A stretch of 6,754 bases of DNA, taken from CAMYLY01 sp039587215. GTDB taxonomy: Bacteria > Gemmatimonadota > Gemmatimonadetes > Gemmatimonadales > GWC2-71-9. Positions 1 through 5,812 of the stretch are shown here, in pieces (position 1 is the first letter of the stretch; each line of letters opens with the position of its first letter). The position numbers and the translations under genes are program-made. The stretch spans positions 1 through 6,754 of the forward strand of contig JBDHIW010000144.1 of the NCBI GenBank assembly GCA_039587215.1. Reading direction: 5' to 3'. The notes under the pieces were generated by a model. That model searched no databases. It saw only the letters and a program-made list of their open reading frames with translations, and was not told the DNA's origin.

Positions 1-401
1 CGGCACGCAGACGGTGACACTGACGGCGAGCGCGGCGGGGCACGCCGACGGGACGGACACATTGGACGTGACCGACGACGACGCGGCGGCGTTGACGCTG
101 ACGATTGCGGCGGCATCGGTCTCGGAAGGCGCGGGGCCGGGCGCGACGACGGCGACGGTGAGCCGCAACACCGACACCACGGCGGAGCTGGTGGTGACGC
201 TCGCGAGCGACGACACCAGCGAGGCGACGGTGCCGGCGCAGGTGACGATCCTGGCGGGCCAGAGCACCTCGGCGCCGTTCGATATCGACGCGGTGGACGA
301 CGCGCTGGTCGACGGCACGCAGACGGTAGCGGTGACGGCGAGCGCGGCGGGGCACCTGAACGGCATTGACACATTGGACGTGACCGACGACGACGTGGCG
401 G
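1..401 (+). repeat. 312-bp (104-aa) tandem module, last 1.3 copies of an array that continues upstream
   Basis: Bases 1-89 align with 313-401 at a spacing of 312 bp, about 87% identical by eye (12 mismatches counted in 89). Both encode DGTQTV..TASAAGH followed by DTLDVTDDD. The complete copy (about 90-395) starts with an SVSEGAG stretch and contains LVVTLASDDTSEATVP and AVDDALVDGTQTV. It resembles a Calx-beta-like or Ig-like module, but I cannot assign a named family. Ala and Thr codons are overwhelmingly GCG and ACG here, unlike the rest of the gene. Because the window opens in the middle of a copy, at least one more unit must lie to the left. Confidence 0.85.
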
Positions 402-3400
402 AGCTGAGCATCGACGATGTTTCGGTCGTGGAAGGCGATGCCGGTACGGCCACCGCCAGCTTCACCGTCTCCCTGTCGACTCCGAGCGATCTGCCGATCA
501 CCGTCGACGTTGCCACGGCGGACGGCACGGCGATCGCCGCGAGCACGGACTACACGGCGCTCCCGATCGCCCAATTGATCTTCGATCCCGGCGTCACCAC
601 GCAGCCCGTGACCGTGCTCGTGAACGGCGACACAGGGGTGGAGCCCGACGAGACCTTCTTCGTCAACCTGAGCAACTCCACGAACGCGACCATCACGGAT
701 CCCCAGGGCGCCGGAACCATTCAGAACGATGACGCGGTGATCGCGATCGGCAGCGTGACCTTGCCCGAGGGCGATGCGGGTACGACCGCTTTCAACTTCA
801 CGCTCAGCATCGCGGAGCCGAGCGTCCTGCCGGTCAGCGTGAACGCCCAGACGGCCGACGGCTCGGCTGTCGCGGGCACCGACTACACGGCGCTCCCGAT
901 CACTCCGTTCACCATCGCTCCGGGCAACTTGACGCAGGTCGTCACGATCTCGGTCAACGGTGACGCTGACGTGGAGCCCGACGAGACTTTCTTCGTGAAC
1001 CTGTCTGCGCCCGTCAACGCTACCATCGGCGGCGGGCAGGGCGTGGGCACCATTCAGAACGACGACGCGCCCGCGAACACGATCACGTTGACGCCGGCCA
1101 CGCTGAATCTGCTAACCCAGGACAGCGCCAGCTTGGACGTCACGCTCGACTCGCCCGCGGGCGCGGGTGGACAGATCGTCGCACTGTCGAGCGACAACGC
1201 GTCCGTCGCGACGGTGCCGCCGAGCGTGACGATACCCGCCGGCAACACCGTAGCCTCGGCCCCGATCACGACGGCGACCACGGCGGGCACGGCCATCATC
1301 ACCGGCTCCGCCACCGGCTTCGCCTCCGGCACCAGCACGGTGAACGTCGCCGAGCGAACGATGAGCATCGCGCTCGTCGATACGGCCCTGGTGGGTGTAG
1401 GTGAGCTCGCCGTTCTCGAGATCACGCTGGACCAGCCGGCCCCGGCCGGAGGCGCCACGATCGCCGTGACAAGCGACAATACCGGCATCGTCGACGTGCA
1501 GGCGCCGGGTACCGCGTTCATCCCGGCCACTCAGACCACCGGAACCGTCACGCTCCAGGGGATCGCCGCGGGCATCACCAACGTGCGCGCAAACTCGCCT
1601 GGATACACCGAGGCCGTCCTCTCGGTCGAGGCGACCCTCCAGATCATCAGCGTGCCCCCGACCCTCAACGTGCCGCTGGGTCAGACCGCCTCGCTGCCGG
1701 TGAACATCCCCGACCCGGCACCGACCGGGGGTCTCGTCTTCGACGTGTCGAGCAACGATCCGTCTTTCGTCGGTGTGCTCACGCCGACCGTCACGATCCC
1801 GCAAGGCGCGTTCGGTGCCAACGCGACCCTCGACGGCGTGAGCCCGGGAACCGCGCTGGTCACCGTGAGCAACCCGAGCTATGCGTCCGGCCAGACCGTG
1901 GTCACGACCAGCGCGGCGCTCAACATCGTCGAGGGCTCGGTGAGCTTCAGCAGCGTGTTCACCAACACCACCATCACCGTGCAGCTCGAGAGCGTGGGCT
2001 CGCCCGTCGCGGCGCCGGCTCCCGGGGTCGAGGTGAGCCTGGTGTCGGACGATCCGGACTGCGTGACCGTGCCCTCGCCGGTGACCATTCCCACCGGGCT
2101 GGTCAACGTCGACGTGACGCTGACCTATGGCGGCACCGCGCCGTTGCCCTGCACGGCGACCGTGACCGCCGCCGGCTCGGTGGGGGTGACCGCCGACACG
2201 GTCGCGGTCACCGTGAATCCCGCGCCCGGAATCGGTATCTCCGGCTTGCCGCGGACCGTGGGGGCCGGGCTGCAGAGCTTCTGTTGCACCGTGGTTCTGG
2301 GCGCGGGCGATCACGGTGGCGTGACGGTGCTGGTCGCAAGCGACGATCCGGCGGTGTCCCTCGTGGCGCCCAACACGACCACCCCAGGCGCCGCGTTCAT
2401 CGAAGTGCCGGTTGCCAATGGCCTGACCACGTTCAGCTTCGTGGTGCAGGGAGTCGAGAACGCCGTGGGCACCGCCAACATCAATGTCTCCGCATCGGGA
2501 TTCACGCCGAACTCGAGCGTGGTGACCGTGGTGCAGTCGGCGCTGGATCTGATCGGTGTGCAGGACCCCATCGACAGCCTGGATCCGGACGATGTCTTCC
2601 GCGTGCGCGTGGGCCGGCCCAACGCCGGCAACACGGCGCTTTCGAGCTTCAGCGATCCGGTGCGCACCGGCATCCCGGGCGGGGCGTTGATCGCGACCGT
2701 GACCCACGACAACGCGGCGGTGGGCAACCTCGTGCAGGACGGGCTGACGGAGCAGGTCTTCACCGTGCCGATTCCGGAAGGCTCGACCGCCTCGATCAAC
2801 AACGCCGGCCCCGACGGTCTCGCGCACTCGCCGGTGGCCAACGGCACGGCCACCATCGCGGCGACCATTCCGGGCCTGATTGCCACCGACAACGCGTCAC
2901 AGAGCGTGACCGTCACCTCGCCGGTGCTCGGTGACATATCGGGCCTGCCGAGGACGGTGGGGGCGGGGCTGCAGAGCTTTTGCTGCTCTGTGACGCTGTC
3001 GGCCTCCCAGCACGGCGGCGTGACGTTGCGGATCCAGAGCGCCGACCCGGCGGTGGCCCTGGTGGCACCGAACGCGACGACCGATGGCACCGAGTTCTTC
3101 GACGTGTCGCTGCCCAACGGCGCGACCAGCGCGAGCTTCGTGGTGCAGGGCGTGGAGAACGCCGTGGGCACCGCCGACATCGACGCCTTCGTGGTGGCCG
3201 GGCCGATCTTCACGCCGACCTCGGACGTGGTGACCGTGGTGCAATCGGCGCTGGATCTGGTCGGTGTGCAGGACCCCATCGACAGCCTGGACCCGGACGA
3301 CATCTTCCGCGTGCGCGTGGGTCGGCCCAACGCCGGCAACACAGCGCTTTCGAGCTTCGGCGATCCGGTGCGCATCGGCATCCCGGGCGGGGCGCTGATC

Positions 3401-5080
3401 GCGACCGTCACCCACGACGACGCGGCGGTGGGCAACCTCGTGCAGGACGAGGTGACGGAGCAGGTCTTCACCGTGCCGATCCCGCAGGGCTCGACCGCCT
3501 CGATCAACAACGCGGGACCCCAAGGCGTTGCGCACCGGCCGGTGGCCAACGGCACGGCCACCATCGCGGCGACTATCCCGGGCCTGATTGCCACCAATGC
3601 CGCATCACGGAGCGTGACCGTCACCTCCCCGGTGCTCGGCGACATTTTGGGCCTGCCGAGGACGGTGGGGGCGGGGCTGCAGAGCTTTTGCTGCTCTGTG
3701 ACGCTGTCGGCCTCCCAGCACGGCGGCGTGACGTTGCGGATCCAGAGCGCCGACCCGGCGGTCGCCCTGGTGGCGCCCAACCCAAGCACCGCCGGCACCG
3801 AGTTCTTCGACGTGTCGGTGCCCAACGGCGCGACCACCACGAGCTTCGTGGTGCAGGGCGTGGAGAACGCCGTGGGCACCGCCGACATCGACGTCTTCGT
3901 CGTGGCCGGGCCGATCTTCACGCCGACCTCGGATGTAGTGACCGTGGTGCAATCGGCGCTGGATCTGGTCAGTGTGCAGGACCCCATCGACAACCTGGAT
4001 CCGGACGATGTCTTCCGGGTGCGCGTGGGCCGCCCCAACGCCGGCAACACGGCACTTTCGAACTTCAGCGATCCGGTGCGCATCGGCATCCCGGGCGGGG
4101 AGCTGATCGCGACCGTCACCCACGACAACTCGTCGGTGGGCAACCTCGTGCAGGACGGGGTGACCGGGCAGGTCTTCACCGTGCCGATCCCGCAGGGCCT
4201 GACCCAGTCGATCAATAACGCGGGACCCGACGGCATCGCGCACCGGCCGGTGGCCAACGGCACGGCCACCATTGCGGCGACCGTTCCGGGTCTCATCGCG
4301 ACCGACGACGCGTCGCAGAGCGTGACCGTGACCACCCCGACCATCGCCGTCTCGGGCCTGCCGAGGACGGTGGGGGCGGGGCTGCAGAGCTTCTGCTGCA
4401 GTGTGACGCTCTCGGCCTCCCAGCACGGCGGCGTGACCGTGCACGTCGAGAGCACGAACGCGGCGGTGGCGCGCGTGTCGCCGAATCCGAGCACCGCGGG
4501 CACCGAGTTCATCGACGTGTTCGTGCCCGACGGCCAGACCACGTTCAGCTTCGTGGTGCAGGGGATCGAGGACACCACCGGCACGGTGGCGATCACCGTC
4601 ACCGCTCCGGGCTTCCTCGATGCCACGGGGACCCTCACCGTGGACGTGGTTCAGGCGGGAATCGATCTGATCAACGTCAACCCCAACCAGAGCGCGGGAG
4701 GCCCGGATGACGTCTTCCGGGCACGGGTGGGTCGTCCCAACGCCAACGCATCGGCGCTTGCGAATGTCAACGATCCGGTGCGCGCCGGATTCGGCGGCGG
4801 GACGGGGCCGCTCGAGGTGACGATCACCAACGCCGATCCCGCGGTCGGTGAGCTGGTGCAGGACGGTGTGACGTCGCAGTCGGTGGTGGTGTCCATCCCG
4901 CAAGGCGTTACCGCTTCGGCCAACGACGCGGGACCCACCGGCGTGGCGTTCAGGCCTCTCGCTGCCGGCACCACGGACGTCAGCGGCACGGCCACGGATT
5001 TCATCGCCACGGACGACGCGACGCAGACCATCGACGTGAGCCCTGCAAGCCTGTCGGGGGGGATTCCGCCGCGTGAGTGA
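2..5080 (+). CDS. Giant modular Calx-beta / Ig-like repeat protein (5' truncated, C-terminal 1,688+ aa)
   Basis: The frame is open from the first complete codon at position 2 to a TGA at 5078-5080. The GTG at 14 is not a real start: the codons before it (GTQT) continue a repeat unit seen in full further on, so the true start lies upstream of the window. Numbering residues from position 14, the visible part holds a ~104-aa module (about 25-127), two Calx-beta domains (130-240 and 241-351, each with DYTALPI, EPDETFFVNLS and GTIQNDD), about four Ig-like modules (353-739), and four ~235-aa repeats from 744 to near the end. Calx-beta domains are calcium-binding beta sandwiches common in bacterial surface and adhesion proteins; a surface or extracellular structural role is inferred. 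There is no catalytic motif, transmembrane segment, LPXTG, PEP-CTERM or RTX nonapeptide in this part. Any signal peptide would lie outside the window. The sequence has no Lys or Trp, one internal Met and about ten Cys. Identity as a repeat protein is certain; function is unknown. Confidence 0.93.
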   Translation, partial: GTQTVTLTASAAGHADGTDTLDVTDDDAAALTLTIAAASVSEGAGPGATTATVSRNTDTTAELVVTLASDDTSEATVPAQVTILAGQSTSAPFDIDAVDDALVDGTQTVAVTASAAGHLNGIDTLDVTDDDVAELSIDDVSVVEGDAGTATASFTVSLSTPSDLPITVDVATADGTAIAASTDYTALPIAQLIFDPGVTTQPVTVLVNGDTGVEPDETFFVNLSNSTNATITDPQGAGTIQNDDAVIAIGSVTLPEGDAGTTAFNFTLSIAEPSVLPVSVNAQTADGSAVAGTDYTALPITPFTIAPGNLTQVVTISVNGDADVEPDETFFVNLSAPVNATIGGGQGVGTIQNDDAPANTITLTPATLNLLTQDSASLDVTLDSPAGAGGQIVALSSDNASVATVPPSVTIPAGNTVASAPITTATTAGTAIITGSATGFASGTSTVNVAERTMSIALVDTALVGVGELAVLEITLDQPAPAGGATIAVTSDNTGIVDVQAPGTAFIPATQTTGTVTLQGIAAGITNVRANSPGYTEAVLSVEATLQIISVPPTLNVPLGQTASLPVNIPDPAPTGGLVFDVSSNDPSFVGVLTPTVTIPQGAFGANATLDGVSPGTALVTVSNPSYASGQTVVTTSAALNIVEGSVSFSSVFTNTTITVQLESVGSPVAAPAPGVEVSLVSDDPDCVTVPSPVTIPTGLVNVDVTLTYGGTAPLPCTATVTAAGSVGVTADTVAVTVNPAPGIGISGLPRTVGAGLQSFCCTVVLGAGDHGGVTVLVASDDPAVSLVAPNTTTPGAAFIEVPVANGLTTFSFVVQGVENAVGTANINVSASGFTPNSSVVTVVQSALDLIGVQDPIDSLDPDDVFRVRVGRPNAGNTALSSFSDPVRTGIPGGALIATVTHDNAAVGNLVQDGLTEQVFTVPIPEGSTASINNAGPDGLAHSPVANGTATIAATIPGLIATDNASQSVTVTSPVLGDISGLPRTVGAGLQSFCCSVTLSASQHGGVTLRIQSADPAVALVAPNATTDGTEFFDVSLPNGATSASFVVQGVENAVGTADIDAFVVAGPIFTPTSDVVTVVQSALDLVGVQDPIDSLDPDDIFRVRVGRPNAGNTALSSFGDPVRIGIPGGALIATVTHDDAAVGNLVQDEVTEQVFTVPIPQGSTASINNAGPQGVAHRPVANGTATIAATIPGLIATNAASRSVTVTSPVLGDILGLPRTVGAGLQSFCCSVTLSASQHGGVTLRIQSADPAVALVAPNPSTAGTEFFDVSVPNGATTTSFVVQGVENAVGTADIDVFVVAGPIFTPTSDVVTVVQSALDLVSVQDPIDNLDPDDVFRVRVGRPNAGNTALSNFSDPVRIGIPGGELIATVTHDNSSVGNLVQDGVTGQVFTVPIPQGLTQSINNAGPDGIAHRPVANGTATIAATVPGLIATDDASQSVTVTTPTIAVSGLPRTVGAGLQSFCCSVTLSASQHGGVTVHVESTNAAVARVSPNPSTAGTEFIDVFVPDGQTTFSFVVQGIEDTTGTVAITVTAPGFLDATGTLTVDVVQAGIDLINVNPNQSAGGPDDVFRARVGRPNANASALANVNDPVRAGFGGGTGPLEVTITNADPAVGELVQDGVTSQSVVVSIPQGVTASANDAGPTGVAFRPLAAGTTDVSGTATDFIATDDATQTIDVSPASLSGGIPPRE
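401..1066 (+). repeat. Two tandem Calx-beta domains
   Basis: Two units of about 111 aa lie head to tail, residues 130-240 (bases 401-733) and 241-351 (bases 734-1066). Each has the Calx-beta signature in order: VVEGDAG or LPEGDAG near the start, then ADG(T/S)A, then DYTALPI, then the acidic (V)EPDETFFVNLS strand, then a closing GTIQNDD. In this family the acidic residues of these loops bind calcium in the sodium-calcium exchanger and integrin beta-4 relatives. Whether these copies bind calcium is inferred. The two are clearly related as proteins but differ widely at the DNA level, so this is an old duplication, unlike the repeats on either side. Confidence 0.85.
1070..2230 (+). other. Run of about four divergent Ig-like modules
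   Basis: Residues 353-739 break into roughly four units of 90-100 aa that share a pattern but little sequence. Each has an opening strand (TLTPATLNL, SIALVDTALV, IISVPPTLNV, SVSFSSVFTN), then a PAPAGG or SPAGAGG turn, an (S/T)SxD/N strand, a V(T)IP motif, and a closing GxAxVTxS strand. This is the general layout of bacterial Ig-like (Big-type) domains. The last unit carries two cysteines (residues 683 and 713, codons at 2060 and 2150) placed so that they could form an intradomain disulfide; that bond is an inference. Boundaries are approximate. Confidence 0.6.
2243..5044 (+). repeat. Four in-frame tandem repeats of ~235 aa (699-708 bp) with a GLPRTVGAGLQSFCC signature
   Basis: The signature begins at bases 2243, 2942, 3650 and 4355, giving periods of 699, 708 and 705 bp, all multiples of three. 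Each unit splits into half A (about 100 aa: the signature, HGGVTV or HGGVTL, a SFVVQG(V/I)E strand, ending VVQ) and half B (about 133 aa: DPDDVFRVRVGRPNA, DPVRxG, AVGxLVQD, VFTVPIPQG, INNAGP, PVANGTATIAATIPGLIAT). B halves begin at 2540, 3248, 3956 and 4655. Each A half has adjacent cysteines (residues 757-758, 990-991, 1226-1227, 1461-1462), the only cysteines in this part of the protein. Both halves look like all-beta sandwich domains; I do not recognise either as a named family. Copies 2 and 3 are near-identical at the DNA level, while A1 and B4 at the two ends are the most diverged. Confidence 0.92.
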
Positions 5081-5097
5081 GGTCGGAAAAGCGGGAA

Positions 5098-5110
5098 AGG
5101 GGACGCCCCT
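5098..5110 (+). terminator. Short stem-loop 17 nt past the giant gene (weak terminator candidate)
   Basis: AGGGG-ACG-CCCCT forms a perfect 5-bp stem with a 3-nt loop just after the TGA at 5078-5080. It is not followed by a T-run, so intrinsic termination is only a possibility. Position relative to the stop codon is the main argument. Confidence 0.25.
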
Positions 5111-5217
5111 GCTTCCAGGCAGCCGTGCAGGTGCCGCCCGGAACGCGTGCGTCCTCGTTTCTCCTCGGCGCAGGAGCTCGAAACAGGCTTTCGGTCAGAA
5201 TTCCACCCGCGCGCCGA

Positions 5218-5238
5218 CGGGCGGTGAACCGCCGCCCG
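5218..5238. terminator. GC-rich stem-loop between convergent genes
   Basis: CGGGCGG (5218-5224) and CCGCCCG (5232-5238) form a perfect 7-bp stem around a 7-nt loop. It lies 18 nt past the stop of the - strand zinc-ribbon gene and about 140 nt past the stop of the + strand repeat gene, which is where a terminator shared by convergent genes would sit. No T-run follows on either strand, so it may instead be a transcript-end stabilising hairpin or a chance GC-rich inverted repeat. Confidence 0.4.
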
Positions 5239-5256
5239 GCAACACCCGATGCAGGA

Positions 5257-5421
5257 TCAGCTCTTGCGCGACGTCTTCGCGAAGAACGCCTCTGGCACGT
5301 GGGTTACCTGGCCGCTGCGGCATTTGGGGCATTGGTGGCGCTTGGATTCGTGCTCCGCGATGTGCTCGGAGACCTCGAACGAGTTTCCGCACTTCTCGCA
5401 GCGATACTGATACGTGGGCAT
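5257..5421 (-). CDS. FmdB-type zinc-ribbon protein, 54 aa
   Basis: This complete small gene starts at the ATG at 5421-5419 and ends at a TGA at 5259-5257. The protein begins MPTYQYRCEKCG, the hallmark start of the FmdB/CxxC_CxxC_SSSS family. Two Cys pairs, C8/C11 and C31/C34, form the zinc-ribbon knuckles. A short HIAEHESKRH linker lies between them and a basic tail ending in SRKS follows. Family members are typically 50-110 aa, so 54 is short but normal. An upstream in-frame ATG at 5505 would add 28 unrelated residues; I chose 5421 because of the conserved N-terminus and the strong Shine-Dalgarno sequence directly before it. FmdB was named as a putative regulator near formamidase genes; the biochemical role of the family is not established. 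The gene stands alone, convergent with the repeat gene and in the same direction as metA, but about 390 bp beyond its end. It has five lysines in 54 residues, in contrast to the lysine-free neighbour. Confidence 0.93.
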   Translation of the reverse strand: MPTYQYRCEKCGNSFEVSEHIAEHESKRHQCPKCRSGQVTHVPEAFFAKTSRKS

Positions 5422-5425
5422 TGCT

Positions 5426-5434
5426 TCCTCCTCC
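5426..5434 (-). promoter_or_regulatory. Shine-Dalgarno sequence of the zinc-ribbon gene
   Basis: Read on the - strand, GGAGGAGGA lies just before the ATG at 5421. It offers two overlapping GGAGG cores with spacings of 8 and 5 nt. This decides the start in favour of 5421 over the in-frame ATG at 5505. Confidence 0.8.
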
Positions 5435-5812
5435 AAAGAACCCGGCTGCTCCGTAGCTGCTCCGCCGGCACCTGCGCTGCGGCTACGCCAGAGATCTCTA
5501 CCCAATCGAGCATACGGCGGGGTTGATCTGGGTCACGACGGCGCCGGCCGCAGGCTCTATCGGACCTGATTTTTCGTGGATGCACGCAGCGCGGATGCGC
5601 AGTCGCGCATCGCGCGGGCGTGGTCGTCGATCGTGAGTCGCCCGCCCTGGCCACGACAGACTCCGGTGAGCGACGTTGCCAAGGTCATCGTCGACGGGGG
5701 CGCCAGCCGGTCGTCTCCACCGGCCGTCGGGTGACCGGCCGTGAACGGGCACGGTGCAGACCGAGGAGCGAGACGCCATGGTTGCGCGACCTGCGCCCGG
5801 GTGTGCCTCGAC
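5435..5812. other. Non-coding gap between metA and the zinc-ribbon gene
   Basis: I see no convincing gene in these ~380 bp. The open frames on both strands are short, Arg-rich and resemble nothing I recognise, as expected of GC-rich non-coding DNA. It holds a perfect hairpin GATGCGC-AGTC-GCGCATC at 5594-5611, and a second hairpin at 5721-5741 (CGGCCG arms, two further pairs, loop GGGT, one bulged C). An alternative pairing of GCCGGTC (5706-5712) with GACCGGC (5733-5739) competes with the second hairpin. It also holds a 10-bp palindrome AGAGATCTCT (5490-5499) and a tandem 9-mer GCTGCTCCG (5445-5453 and 5456-5464). Any - strand promoter for the zinc-ribbon gene should lie here, but I cannot pick one out with confidence. 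Confidence 0.5.
5721..5741 (-). terminator. Stem-loop 3' of metA (weak terminator candidate)
   Basis: CGGCCG arms at 5721-5726 and 5736-5741, extended by TC/GA pairs with one bulged C, enclose a GGGT loop about 70 nt beyond the metA stop. No T-run follows on the - strand, so termination is only suggested by its position. Confidence 0.25.

Noticed and set aside
1112..4903. Very long open frames antisense to the repeat gene (up to 775 codons, 2311-4638), plus + strand frames at 2284-2934 and 2980-4218
   Set aside because: They are His/Arg/Gly- or Pro/Thr-rich shadows of a GC-rich repetitive gene, lack known domains, and repeat with the same 705-bp period. The sense frame carries the recognisable Calx-beta motifs.
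2243..5044. Tandem repeats considered as a CRISPR array or mobile-element repeats
   Set aside because: The ~705-bp period, preserved reading frame and protein-level conservation show an intragenic domain array.
5140..5160. Possible intrinsic terminator GGAACGCGTGCGTCC followed by TCGTTT
   Set aside because: The stem needs a bulge and only about five pairs form; the T-rich tail is too short and interrupted.
5274..5285. 12-bp perfect palindrome TCTTCGCGAAGA
   Set aside because: It lies inside the zinc-ribbon coding sequence and is explained by the FFAKTS codons; there is no sign it is an operator.
5073..5526. + strand frames overlapping the end of the repeat gene and the zinc-ribbon gene
   Set aside because: Arg/Ala-rich low-complexity translations without motifs, antisense to a clearly real FmdB-type gene.
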